A DNA stretch of 15,453 bases from positions 1-15,453 of the forward strand of contig CALMQN010000030.1 in the NCBI GenBank assembly GCA_937872185.1. Direction: 5' to 3'. The notes under the pieces were generated by a model. It saw only the letters and a list, made by a program, of their open reading frames with translations, was not told where the DNA came from and did not search any database. Position 1 is the stretch's first letter, and each line of letters begins with the position of its first letter. This document shows positions 1-7,155 of this stretch, piece after piece. The translations under genes were made by a program, and so were the position numbers. Origin of the DNA: an uncultured bacterium. Lineage in GTDB: Bacteria > Patescibacteriota > Saccharimonadia > Saccharimonadales > Saccharimonadaceae.

Positions 1-413
1 TTTTGCTTTTCTTTATCGCTACGGCCCACAACGCGCAGTGCCGCCTGAACACGTTTTTTACGCGCTCCCGCGGACAAACTAGCGATTTCAAGTGGCAAAG
101 CAACATTTTCGAACGCGGTTTCGTTGGCCTGGACAAAGAATGCCTGAAAAATAAAACCGATTTTTTGCGAACGAAAGGTGTCGACTGCTTTTTGCTTCAA
201 TTTCAAAATATCAACACCATCAATCACAATCTGACCCTTTTCAGGACGGTCCAGACCACTAATTGCATGCATTAGGGTTGATTTACCAGACCCAGACTTA
301 CCGACAATCGCAACACTGGCACCATCAGGAATGGTAAAGCTGACGTCATCAAGTGCAACAAATGCCGCAGACTTTTTTCCATATGTTTTTGTGACATTCT
401 GAACTTCAATCAT
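1..413 (-). CDS. ABC transporter ATP-binding protein, LolD/MacB/FtsE type (partial, N-terminal 137 codons)
   Basis: This is the N-terminal part of an ABC ATPase that runs off the left edge. Translation from the ATG at 411-413 begins MIEVQNVTKTYG. It shows an A-loop Tyr (Y11), a Walker A motif GKSGSGKST at residues 38-46, and a Q-loop around Q90 in the context IGFIFQ, followed by ENVALPLE. That pattern is typical of the LolD/MacB/FtsE family, which energises FtsX-like permeases in lipoprotein export, macrolide or peptide efflux, or cell-division signalling. The signature motif, Walker B and H-loop lie outside the window, so activity cannot be judged. The start is supported by a strong Shine-Dalgarno GGAGGGG (420-426) six nt upstream. 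A permease gene probably follows beyond the edge (inference). The exact transported substrate cannot be told. Confidence 0.9.
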   Translation of the reverse strand, partial: MIEVQNVTKTYGKKSAAFVALDDVSFTIPDGASVAIVGKSGSGKSTLMHAISGLDRPEKGQIVIDGVDILKLKQKAVDTFRSQKIGFIFQAFFVQANETAFENVALPLEIASLSAGARKKRVQAALRVVGRSDKEKQ

Positions 414-462
414 CAACAACCCCTCCAACTAGGCCTCATGTGTTACGTTCTTATTCTCGCAT

Positions 463-483
463 GATACTGTATCTATTTTAGCA
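463..483 (-). promoter_or_regulatory. Candidate extended -10 promoter and small palindrome upstream of the ABC ATPase gene
   Basis: On the minus strand TGC-TAAAAT (475-483) resembles an extended -10 box; no good -35 is seen. An 11-bp perfect palindrome GATACAGTATC lies at 463-473, about where transcription would start, and could be an operator. The predicted leader of about 55 nt ends in the strong SD of the ABC gene. Another -10-like run lies further upstream (TTATAA near 500), so the promoter choice is uncertain. Confidence 0.3.
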
Positions 484-515
484 CTAGCGCATTTTTTATA
501 ACATACGGACTTTTA

Positions 516-545
516 TCAAAAAACAGGCGGCCGTTATGGCCGCCT
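516..545 (-). terminator. Intrinsic terminator of the FMN reductase gene
   Basis: A perfect 8-bp GC-rich stem, AGGCGGCC/GGCCGCCT with a 5-nt loop, spans 525-545. On the minus strand it is followed by a run of six T (518-523). It sits 20 bp past the stop codon of the reductase at 566, the right place and orientation to end that transcript before the ABC transporter gene. Confidence 0.88.
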
Positions 546-565
546 ATTGATGTATGTACGTGTTC

Positions 566-1102
566 TTATTTCTGAACGTGGGCAACAAATGCCTCGATAT
601 ACGTCTTGAACGATTCTTTTGATGTGTCGACAACAGTCCCCTGTTCGTCAAACACGGCGTTACCATGCGCGACGTACAGTTCGGGTTGGCCCATCAACTG
701 AGTGCTCAAATACACTAAGATGCTACGAAGATGCGCCTGCGCAGGACCAGTCGCAAGTATACCGCCTGAGGCGCCGACGATACCCGCAGGCTTACCAGCA
801 AACGAGTTACTGCCCCATGGTCGTGATCCCCAGTCGATTGCGTTTTTCAGGACACCAGGAATGCTGCGGTTGTATTCTGGCGTTACAAATAATACACCGT
901 CGGATGCTTCGACAATGTCTTTCATTGCTTTCGCGGGTGCCGGAAACTCGGCCTCTAACTCTTCGTTAAATAATGGAAGTGCAGCGATATCGACATAGCT
1001 AAACGTCGTCCCCTCTGGCACCAAAGCTTCTAAGTTTTTGGCCAATTTCTTGTTTAATGAGTCAGCACGAAGACTGCCCACAAATACAGCGATTTGCGTC
1101 AT
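566..1102 (-). CDS. NADPH-dependent FMN reductase (ChrR/YieF-like flavodoxin fold)
   Basis: A 178-residue protein with the signature of the NADPH-dependent FMN reductase family. The N-terminal phosphate-binding loop GSLRADSLN lies at residues 9-17, and PEYNRSIPGVLKNAIDW at 75-91 surrounds the flavin site. Length is normal for the family (about 180). Such cytoplasmic flavoenzymes move electrons from NAD(P)H to FMN, quinones, chromate or azo compounds and are often linked to oxidative stress; the natural substrate cannot be read from the sequence. The start ATG has an AAAGGG Shine-Dalgarno (1113-1118) ten nt upstream. The gene has its own promoter 3' of lysS and its own terminator, so it is a single-gene unit. 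An inverted repeat over its -10 box suggests control by a repressor, which would fit a redox or quinone stress gene. Confidence 0.92.
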   Translation of the reverse strand: MTQIAVFVGSLRADSLNKKLAKNLEALVPEGTTFSYVDIAALPLFNEELEAEFPAPAKAMKDIVEASDGVLFVTPEYNRSIPGVLKNAIDWGSRPWGSNSFAGKPAGIVGASGGILATGPAQAHLRSILVYLSTQLMGQPELYVAHGNAVFDEQGTVVDTSKESFKTYIEAFVAHVQK

Positions 1103-1125
1103 GAATTTAATACCCTTTCGTTAAT

Positions 1126-1165
1126 TACTATATTTAGTATAGTATGTACCACTATATAAATGCAA
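1126..1165 (-). promoter_or_regulatory. Promoter with overlapping inverted repeat (possible operator) of the FMN reductase gene
   Basis: Minus-strand -35 TTGCAT (1160-1165), 18-bp spacer, -10 TATACT (1136-1141). A perfect 7-bp inverted repeat TACTATA-TTTAG-TATAGTA (1126-1144) covers the -10 and the probable start site. The -35 box begins only 4 nt after the lysS stop codon. A 19-bp dyad over the -10 is where a dimeric repressor would bind; no regulator gene lies in the window. Confidence 0.6.
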
Positions 1166-1169
1166 GTAA

Positions 1170-2693
1170 TTATTCGAACTTCACGTCTGGATAAATGTCA
1201 CGAGTCGTCGAATCGATCTCGGCGCGCAGTTGTGGGAATGGTACGCCTTCGCGTGCAGTTACGCCTTCAAGTGACCAGAAAATACGTTCTGAAAAGCCTA
1301 ATCCGCATGCCGGAGGCATCGCGTATTCAAGCGCTTCAACGTAATCGATGTCCATCATCTGCGCCTCATCGTCACCGCTATCTCGCATGTTTTGTTGTTC
1401 CAAGAATCGATTATATTGATCAATTGGATCGTTCAATTCCGAGAATGCTTTGCACATCTCACTACCGGCAAAAACGAGGTTAAACTGCTCGGTCAGGTCA
1501 GGGTTGGCAACCTGGACCTTTGCAAGCGGCTGCATGAATGTTGGCATATCCACTAGAAATGCTGGGCCTGTAAGTGTTTTTCGATACTTTTTCCATAATT
1601 TATCAAGACTTCGTTGGCGATTATCTTGTTTCTCAACCTCTAGGCCGTTTGTTTTAAGCGCCGCGGCAATATCTTCAATAGAGGAATTGAACACATCGAT
1701 ACCATATTGATCTTTTAATACCCGCACAAAGCTGATCCGCGGGAAATGTTCACCATCCTGACCAAAATCAATCCTACTACCGTCCGATAACGTAAACTGA
1801 CGTGTCCCCCACGTTGCATCAGAGATCGCGCGAATCATATTTTCGGTAAATACCATCCCCTTTTCCCAATCGGCATATGCCCAATACCATTCCATGGCAA
1901 TATGTTCAGGTAAATGCTCGTCACTATAATTTTCATTCCTAAAGCGAGCACCGATGTCATAGACTTTTTCATAACCTGCAACCAAAAGACGCTTTAATGG
2001 TAACTCGTGGCTAATACGCAGGTAAAAGTCTTGATCCAACGCATCCATGTGCGTAACGAAAGGATTCGCGTCAGCACCACCGGCAGTTGTTTCAAGTACC
2101 GGAATATTAATTTCGATGAAATCGTTCGCGTTCAAAAAGTCACGTGTCGCTTGCCAAAACTTACTACGGCGTACAAAACGATCGCGGACGTCTTGGTTGA
2201 CGTTCATATCCACGTATCGGCGGCGCATACGCTCTTCTTTGTTGGTAAAGCCTTCTTGAGCACTTGGCATTGGTCGCAGTGACTTTGTGAGCAGACGGAA
2301 CGTTTTAACAGCGATCGAAATCTCGCCTGTTTTGCTTTTAATAATGTCCCCCGTTGCTTCGACAAAATCACCGGTGTCCAGCAGCGGCAAGTCCGCAATC
2401 GACAGCTGACTAATGCTTGCGTCACGTTCAGCGACCTGGCCTTCGGCCAAAAACAACTGAATCTCACCGCTAAAATCTTTCAGCACGATAAACGCAAGCT
2501 TACCGAACTTGCGGATACCGGTAATACGCCCGGCAACCGTTGCCGTCTGACCTTCCAAGCTCTCAAAGTTCGCGACAATATCGCCCATATTGTGGGTCCG
2601 GTGCGCATCGGCTGGGTATGGATTAATACCTAACTGCTTCAGTTCATTTAGCTTGCGCAGTCGCTCATCCCGAAAATCTTTTAGTGTCGCCAT
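1170..2693 (-). CDS. lysS: Lysyl-tRNA synthetase, class II
   Basis: A 507-residue class II LysRS that charges tRNA-Lys in the cytoplasm. It has an N-terminal OB-fold anticodon-binding domain (about residues 50-135, with GRITGIRKFGKLAF), and the LysRS-typical linker LRPMPS...EERMRRRYVDM (139-163). Motif 2 is ARFRNE (249-254), FSELNDP is at 417-423, and motif 3 contains GLGFSER (464-470). Motif 3 departs from the common GLGIDR form but keeps its Arg, followed by an unusual C-terminal extension. An in-frame ATG exists 23 codons upstream (2762) but is rejected: a consensus promoter lies between the two ATGs, so the upstream one would not be transcribed from it, and family N-termini start at MATLKDFRDERLRKL. 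There is no Shine-Dalgarno sequence before the ATG and the -10 ends 9 nt upstream, so the mRNA is probably leaderless. Confidence 0.95.
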   Translation of the reverse strand: MATLKDFRDERLRKLNELKQLGINPYPADAHRTHNMGDIVANFESLEGQTATVAGRITGIRKFGKLAFIVLKDFSGEIQLFLAEGQVAERDASISQLSIADLPLLDTGDFVEATGDIIKSKTGEISIAVKTFRLLTKSLRPMPSAQEGFTNKEERMRRRYVDMNVNQDVRDRFVRRSKFWQATRDFLNANDFIEINIPVLETTAGGADANPFVTHMDALDQDFYLRISHELPLKRLLVAGYEKVYDIGARFRNENYSDEHLPEHIAMEWYWAYADWEKGMVFTENMIRAISDATWGTRQFTLSDGSRIDFGQDGEHFPRISFVRVLKDQYGIDVFNSSIEDIAAALKTNGLEVEKQDNRQRSLDKLWKKYRKTLTGPAFLVDMPTFMQPLAKVQVANPDLTEQFNLVFAGSEMCKAFSELNDPIDQYNRFLEQQNMRDSGDDEAQMMDIDYVEALEYAMPPACGLGFSERIFWSLEGVTAREGVPFPQLRAEIDSTTRDIYPDVKFE

Positions 2694-2702
2694 CGTAGGT
2701 GT

Positions 2703-2731
2703 ATTATATCTGTTCTTTGGCGATGTGACAA
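2703..2731 (-). promoter_or_regulatory. lysS promoter (near-consensus, leaderless configuration)
   Basis: Minus-strand -35 TTGTCA (2726-2731), exactly 17 bp spacer, -10 TATAAT (2703-2708). Only 9 nt (ACACCTACG) separate the -10 from the ATG at 2693, placing the transcription start within about three bases of the initiation codon. Confidence 0.85.
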
Positions 2732-2732
2732 A

Positions 2733-2748
2733 TAAAGACGTATCTTTA
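2733..2748 (-). terminator. Weak hairpin after greA, possible terminator
   Basis: A perfect 6-bp A/T-rich stem TAAAGA/TCTTTA closed by a UACG tetraloop (UNCG class) is followed on the minus strand by TTTG. It lies 34 bp beyond the greA stop and abuts the lysS -35 box. The stem is short and the U-run poor, so termination would be partial at best. Confidence 0.35.
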
Positions 2749-2781
2749 GGTAGCCAGTGCAAGAATGCGGTTTAAATAAGA

Positions 2782-3237
2782 TTAGCTGATGCTAACAATC
2801 TTGTAAGTCACATTACCCTTAGGTGTCGTGATAGCAGCGCTATCGCCTACTTTTTTGCCAAAGACGGCTTCGCCGATTGGTGATTCGTTGCTGATCTTGC
2901 CTTCCAATGGGTCGGCCTCAACTGGGCCAACAACAGTGTAAGTGACGGTTTTGTTACCCGTTTTTAGTTCAACTTTGCTGCCCAGCGATACTTTTGATTT
3001 GCTACCCGCTTTAATTAGGTCAGCGTTCAACAAAATATCTTCGATCTCAGCGATGCGGCTTTCCAGCAGCCCCTGGTCTTCACGGGCTGCATCGTATTCA
3101 GCGTTCTCAGACAAATCACCAAAATCACGAGCGTTCGCAATTTTCTCGGCAACTTCGCCGCGGCGACCTTTTAGCTTCTTCAGCTCTGACTCAAGTTCTT
3201 TTTTGCCCTGTGCGGTGATTTGGTATAATTTTTTCAT
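2782..3237 (-). CDS. greA: Transcription elongation factor GreA
   Basis: A 151-residue protein of normal GreA length. The N-terminal coiled coil (about residues 10-75) carries the tip motif ARDFGDLSENAEYDAA, placing the acidic pair at D41 and E44, the same numbers as in E. coli GreA. These residues hold the metal in the RNA polymerase secondary channel and stimulate cleavage of backtracked transcripts. The C-terminal FKBP-like domain (about 80-151) includes SPIGEAVFGKKVGD. The gene follows proS after a 93-bp gap that holds a small hairpin; lysS follows 88 bp downstream from its own promoter. SD support for this start is weak (an AGAGAG about 13 nt upstream), but the family N-terminus MKKLYQIT.. 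fits. Confidence 0.97.
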   Translation of the reverse strand: MKKLYQITAQGKKELESELKKLKGRRGEVAEKIANARDFGDLSENAEYDAAREDQGLLESRIAEIEDILLNADLIKAGSKSKVSLGSKVELKTGNKTVTYTVVGPVEADPLEGKISNESPIGEAVFGKKVGDSAAITTPKGNVTYKIVSIS

Positions 3238-3270
3238 AATAATTGGTTATCTCTCTTTTTATCATATGCA

Positions 3271-3289
3271 GTGTCCTTATCAAGGACAC
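3271..3289 (-). other. Inverted repeat in the proS-greA gap
   Basis: GTGTCCTT-ATC-AAGGACAC is a perfect 8-bp inverted repeat with a 3-nt loop, 34 nt upstream of the greA start. On neither strand is it followed by a U-run, so it is not a convincing intrinsic terminator. It may be a structured greA leader, an RNA processing site or a protein-binding dyad. A TATATA stretch (3296-3303) just upstream could be a -10 box, but no good -35 goes with it. Confidence 0.45.
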
Positions 3290-3330
3290 CTACGCTATAT
3301 ATAGTGTAAGCACCGCCCGAGCATTTACAT

Positions 3331-4575
3331 TCAGCTCAGTTTAGCAAGCAGTTCGTCGCGTGTCAACATGTTCGTCTCGCCAGATGTACGCTCGGTATAT
3401 TCGTACTGATTTTCAGCCAGATGACGATCACTCACAGTGACCCGATGTGGAATTCCCATCAGTTCACTATCAGCAAATTTTTGACCTGGACGAACATCAC
3501 GATCATCGTATAAAACGGTGATGCCTTTGGCCGTCAACTCGTCGTACAATGCGTCGGCATGTGCAATGGCATCTTCGTTACCAATGCTCACTAAATATAC
3601 TTTGGCAGGTGCCACATTCTCAGGCCAGACCAGCCCCTTGTCATCTGCAAAATGTTCAGCGATAAGCCCCACCAGGCGACTTGGGCCAATCCCGTAACTA
3701 CCCATGATAACCTTTTTGCTGGATCCATCCTCATCTGTAAACGTCAGGTCAAGCGCATCAGAAAACTTCGTCCCAAGCGTGAAAATATTCCCTACTTCGA
3801 CACCACTTTTTTGAACCAGATCATCCTTGGCAATCCCCAAATCAGCCAGTACCTCATCGTTATAAACCTCTTCGTTAATCGCGATTCGCTTACCTTCGTG
3901 AACATATATCGTGTCTTCACCGACAGGGCTAATTGTCTGGAACTCATGGCTATATTTAGCAAAGCTACCGCCACTCGCAAACGTTTTATATGTCGATTCG
4001 CCAAGCCCCAATCGATCGAAAATATTCGCATACGCAACGCTAATTTTCTCGTAAAATGCGTCATGCTCCTGTTGATTGCGGCTAAAACTATACAGATCTT
4101 TCATCCAGAATTCGCGTCCGCGCATCAACCCTGATTTTGATCGCAGTTCATTGCGAAATTTAATCTGAAACTGATAAGGGTACACTGGCAAATCTTTATA
4201 GCTATTAATAAAACTTTTCATAAGTTTTGTCAGCGGTTCCTCATGCGTTGGTGCAAGCCCAAGATCACTGCCGTTGGCTAGTTTTGTCTTAAACCACACG
4301 TCCATCACGCTATCATCCCAGCGCCCTGATGCTTCCCACGCGTCTTTTTGCTGCAAGGCAGTTAGGCTAATTTCGTTACCGCCAATCGCGTCCATTTCCT
4401 CGCGAATAATCTGAACAACATTGTTCAGCACAGCCCTACCCAGCGGCAAATAATCATATACGCCAGCCATTTCTTTATGGATAAAGCCAGCCTGAATCAG
4501 CAATTGGGCATTTTTTGACACTTCGTCGCCCGGGACAGATTTGCTGGTTTTGGTAAACAGTTGAGTAACGCGCAT
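3331..4575 (-). CDS. proS: Prolyl-tRNA synthetase, short form lacking the INS editing domain
   Basis: A 414-residue class II ProRS, well below the roughly 570 residues of E. coli-type enzymes. Motif 1 lies around residues 42-60 (DYLPLG), followed by TxE-like APTHEE (108-113). Motif 2 is FRNE (140-143) continuing to MRGREFWMKDLYSF, motif 3 is MGSYGIGPSR (291-300), and the anticodon-binding domain is about 322-414. Only about 70 residues separate SGGSFAKYSHEF from motif 3, so the roughly 180-residue INS domain that hydrolyses Ala-tRNA-Pro is absent, as in alphaproteobacterial and mitochondrial-type ProRS. The aminoacylation core looks intact. The start overlaps the upstream stop as TAATG, with AGGAGG just before it, so it is translationally coupled to the CPBP protease gene. 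Confidence 0.96.
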   Translation of the reverse strand: MRVTQLFTKTSKSVPGDEVSKNAQLLIQAGFIHKEMAGVYDYLPLGRAVLNNVVQIIREEMDAIGGNEISLTALQQKDAWEASGRWDDSVMDVWFKTKLANGSDLGLAPTHEEPLTKLMKSFINSYKDLPVYPYQFQIKFRNELRSKSGLMRGREFWMKDLYSFSRNQQEHDAFYEKISVAYANIFDRLGLGESTYKTFASGGSFAKYSHEFQTISPVGEDTIYVHEGKRIAINEEVYNDEVLADLGIAKDDLVQKSGVEVGNIFTLGTKFSDALDLTFTDEDGSSKKVIMGSYGIGPSRLVGLIAEHFADDKGLVWPENVAPAKVYLVSIGNEDAIAHADALYDELTAKGITVLYDDRDVRPGQKFADSELMGIPHRVTVSDRHLAENQYEYTERTSGETNMLTRDELLAKLS

Positions 4576-5342
4576 TATCCTCCTAGTGTATTCAATAACA
4601 GCGGATTAATAAAGAGCAGATAAAACGCAATACCATTTTTCGTCATGTGCAACAGCATCGGCGCCCACAGACTGCCCGTGCTCAGTCGCAGCAAACACAG
4701 CACAATACTGAGCGCAAAGGTATCGAATGCCAGGTTCCAGGCACCATGGACTGCAGCGAATAGCAGGCTGGTTGCAATGACTGCTGCCCATACCGGTACC
4801 GACTTTAGCAGCTTGCCAAACAAGTATCCGCGAAATAGCAGCTCTTCGGCAACCGGTGCAATGATCACCAGCGTGATAAACGCCAAAATATATTCATACC
4901 GCTGGCCTAACTGACTGAACCCGGTGTCCTGTGCCTGCGATGCATCAAACCATGGCAGCAGATTAGTCGCAAGATATATCAGGAATGCCGATAAAATAAG
5001 ATACACGACCAGCCCAACAGGTGTCATCCAAATATCTGTCCACGACGGCATTGCGCGAAGTGCCAAATCTTGCGTCGTCACTTTTCGGCGTTTCACCAAC
5101 CATGGGACACCGATGACAATCCCCAGCGTCAGCACATACATCAGCGCAGCCAGCGTCGTCGTCAGCACGCTTTCGTTAATGGCATATAGCGGGGCGTGCA
5201 CGGCCTTCAAAATGGCAACCAGGCCACCAATCAACGTCTGAGCCAGCAACAAACTGGCAAACACCCATATCGGCAAGACAATCAACATCCACCAGCGTCG
5301 CTGTAGATGCTTTTTAGGAGTATCAGAAGAGTTTTGTGACAT
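4575..5342 (-). CDS. CPBP (CAAX/ABI-type) intramembrane metalloprotease family protein
   Basis: A 255-residue polytopic membrane protein with the three CPBP glutamic-protease motifs: EELLFR (residues 166-171), FAAVH (195-199) and LHMTKN (231-236). These supply the conserved Glu pair, Arg and His residues inside the membrane. There are about six to eight hydrophobic segments, with a Lys/Arg-rich N-terminus (about 1-17) in the cytoplasm. Bacterial members cleave membrane peptides or act in bacteriocin immunity and peptide maturation; no substrate can be named here. The start overlaps the 3' end of rseP by 20 nt and the stop overlaps the proS start by one nt, so it belongs to the frr-to-proS operon. 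This position between rseP and proS is not part of the usual bacterial order. Confidence 0.9.
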   Translation of the reverse strand: MSQNSSDTPKKHLQRRWWMLIVLPIWVFASLLLAQTLIGGLVAILKAVHAPLYAINESVLTTTLAALMYVLTLGIVIGVPWLVKRRKVTTQDLALRAMPSWTDIWMTPVGLVVYLILSAFLIYLATNLLPWFDASQAQDTGFSQLGQRYEYILAFITLVIIAPVAEELLFRGYLFGKLLKSVPVWAAVIATSLLFAAVHGAWNLAFDTFALSIVLCLLRLSTGSLWAPMLLHMTKNGIAFYLLFINPLLLNTLGG

Positions 5343-6462
5343 CCGCGATTGTTACCAGGACCACAAGGCCCATTAAAATGATGAACCCGGTCGCCTGAAT
5401 CTTTTCTTCGAGGTCCTTGGTTAGTTGCTTTTTAATGACACGAAACAGCGCTGTGACAAACCAACGTCCACCATCAAGTGCCGGAATTGGCAGCACGTTC
5501 ATGACCGCAAGTGTCAGTGATATAATCGCCGTCAGAAAAATCAACTGCGTCGGGCCAGCGCGTTCAGCAGCCGGGAAGATTGTTCCCAAAATGCCAATCG
5601 GACCTGCGACACTATCACCCACACTCTTCAGATTTTGGCCCGCCTGGTCACGACTGGCTTGGTCTGGGCTCAGCTGCAAAAACAGCCCGCTCGCCAGATT
5701 ACCAACCAGATTTCCCAAACCTTGTAATGTCGCCCAGGTAAACTGCCCCGTCGTCACCACACCAACAATCGGTGCAGACCAAGTGGAACGCATCAATTCA
5801 CGTTGGCCAAGCCCTGCGCCAAAAATGCTGCCGGTTGCGTCGTCGCGCAGCTGCACCTTGGCGGTTGCTTCCGCACCACCGCGATTATAAATAACTTCTA
5901 CTTGCTGACCCTTGTTCACTTTTGTCAGGTCAATTAATGCCTGAGCACTATCGACAGGCTGTCCCGCAAAACGGACAATCTTATCACCCGTCTTTAGACC
6001 TGCTTTTTCGGCGGGAAAATCAGGTGTCAGCGCCGTCAGCTCAACCGATTGTGTCGCCACCACTGTGTCAGAAGCAATTGAAAATTGATTTGGCAAAATC
6101 TTCGGCAGCCCGGTCAGCGCCAAAATTGTGAGTAGCACGACAGCAACCACCCAGTTAATAGCGACGCCGGCTAGCAAAATCTTGGTTTTTTGCCAGAACG
6201 TTGCCGCCCCATAATCACCCTTTTTATCCGCCGCGTCGTGTTCGCCCTGCAATTTAACAAACCCACCCAGTGGCAGCCAGTTCAGGCTAAACACCACTCC
6301 GTTTTTTAGCTTGCGCTTCCAGGCGCGCGGCGGAAAACCAATCCCAAACTCCTCAACGACAACACCGTTACGCTTAGCGACAATTGCGTGCCCCAGTTCG
6401 TGCACTACAACCAAAAACACCAAGATAATAAGACCCAGTGCAATTCCAAAAATTAATTCCAT
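5323..6462 (-). CDS. rseP: Site-2 intramembrane zinc metalloprotease RseP/RasP (M50)
   Basis: A 379-residue M50 protease. The first transmembrane helix carries the zinc motif HELGH (21-25). A PDZ domain spans about 135-210 (FPAEKAGLKTGDKIVRFAGQPV), and the third ligand motif NVLPIPALDGG lies at 322-332 in a C-terminal helix, with a further helix to residue 372. Family members cut anti-sigma factors and clear signal-peptide remnants in the membrane. The single PDZ domain matches Gram-positive RasP rather than the double-PDZ E. coli form. The ATG directly follows the uppS stop (TAGATG), with a GGGGG Shine-Dalgarno inside the uppS end. With lepB in the same window it may clear leader peptides released by signal peptidase (inference). 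Confidence 0.95.
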   Translation of the reverse strand: MELIFGIALGLIILVFLVVVHELGHAIVAKRNGVVVEEFGIGFPPRAWKRKLKNGVVFSLNWLPLGGFVKLQGEHDAADKKGDYGAATFWQKTKILLAGVAINWVVAVVLLTILALTGLPKILPNQFSIASDTVVATQSVELTALTPDFPAEKAGLKTGDKIVRFAGQPVDSAQALIDLTKVNKGQQVEVIYNRGGAEATAKVQLRDDATGSIFGAGLGQRELMRSTWSAPIVGVVTTGQFTWATLQGLGNLVGNLASGLFLQLSPDQASRDQAGQNLKSVGDSVAGPIGILGTIFPAAERAGPTQLIFLTAIISLTLAVMNVLPIPALDGGRWFVTALFRVIKKQLTKDLEEKIQATGFIILMGLVVLVTIADVTKLF

Positions 6463-7155
6463 CTATCCCCCAAACCGTCGATGACGTTTGCTATATTCAT
6501 TTATTATATCGGTCACGTCATCTTTTGTCATGTCAGGCCAAAACTTTTCGATAAAGATTAGCTCGCTATATGCCGCCCGCCACAACATAAAGTTGCTGAT
6601 CCGCTTTTCGCCGCCCGAACGAACCATCAGATCAAGCGGTGGTATTTCAGGTGCATACAAATTGTTCTCAATAAGTTCTGGCGTGATATCTTCTGCGGTA
6701 GCTCCAGAGCGAATAATTTTCTTAACTGCATCCGCAATCTCAAGCTGGCCGCCATAATTGAAACACATCAGCAATGTCCCCGCCGTATTATGTTTTGTTG
6801 ATTCCTGGGCCTCGTTAATGGCTTTCAATATTGATTTGTCGATGCCTTCAGGAGAGCCAAGAACAATCAAGCGAATGTTCTTATCATGGAAGATGTTTAT
6901 ATCTGTTTTGACGACCCTAAATACAAGCGCCATAAGCTTTGAGACTTCCTCTTTTGATCGTTTGTGATTTTCTGTAGAGAAAGCGTAGACAGACATAAAC
7001 TCGACCCCAGCATCCAACACCTCAAAGGCAATATCTTTAAGCGTATTATAACCAGCCAAGTGTCCCTCGTACCCAGGCAGACCATGCTTCTTTGCCCAGC
7101 GCCGATTACCGTCAATAATAAACCCAATGTGGCGAGGAACGACGATGTCAGCCAT
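6463..7155 (-). CDS. uppS: Undecaprenyl diphosphate synthase (cis-prenyltransferase)
   Basis: A 230-residue cis-prenyltransferase that extends farnesyl diphosphate with isopentenyl units to the C55 lipid carrier for cell-wall polymers. Motif PRHIGFIIDGNRRWA holds catalytic Asp15; FSTENHKRSKEEV starts at about residue 59; FNYGGQLEI is at 132-140; and VRSGGEKRISNFMLW (178-192) carries the Arg/Ser residues that bind the IPP diphosphate. Two variations from E. coli UppS are visible: DGNGRW is DGNRRW, and NYGGR is NYGGQ. The start overlaps the frr stop as TAATG. The neighbours cdsA and dxr, common in this operon elsewhere, are absent; whether the cell makes IPP itself cannot be told from here. Confidence 0.95.
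   Translation of the reverse strand: MADIVVPRHIGFIIDGNRRWAKKHGLPGYEGHLAGYNTLKDIAFEVLDAGVEFMSVYAFSTENHKRSKEEVSKLMALVFRVVKTDINIFHDKNIRLIVLGSPEGIDKSILKAINEAQESTKHNTAGTLLMCFNYGGQLEIADAVKKIIRSGATAEDITPELIENNLYAPEIPPLDLMVRSGGEKRISNFMLWRAAYSELIFIEKFWPDMTKDDVTDIINEYSKRHRRFGG

Noticed and set aside
2694-2762. N-terminal extension of LysRS from the ATG at 2762 (23 extra codons)
   Set aside because: A consensus -35/-10 promoter (2703-2731) lies inside it, the residues do not resemble LysRS N-termini, and the ATG at 2693 fits the family.
3652-4134. 160-codon plus-strand reading frame inside proS
   Set aside because: It lies fully antisense to conserved synthetase sequence, has no domain or start signal; a shadow of proS codon use.
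3331-6462. Alternative genetic code (UGA read as glycine, as in some CPR lineages)
   Set aside because: proS and rseP end with UGA at the expected family length and no in-frame UGA interrupts any conserved gene.
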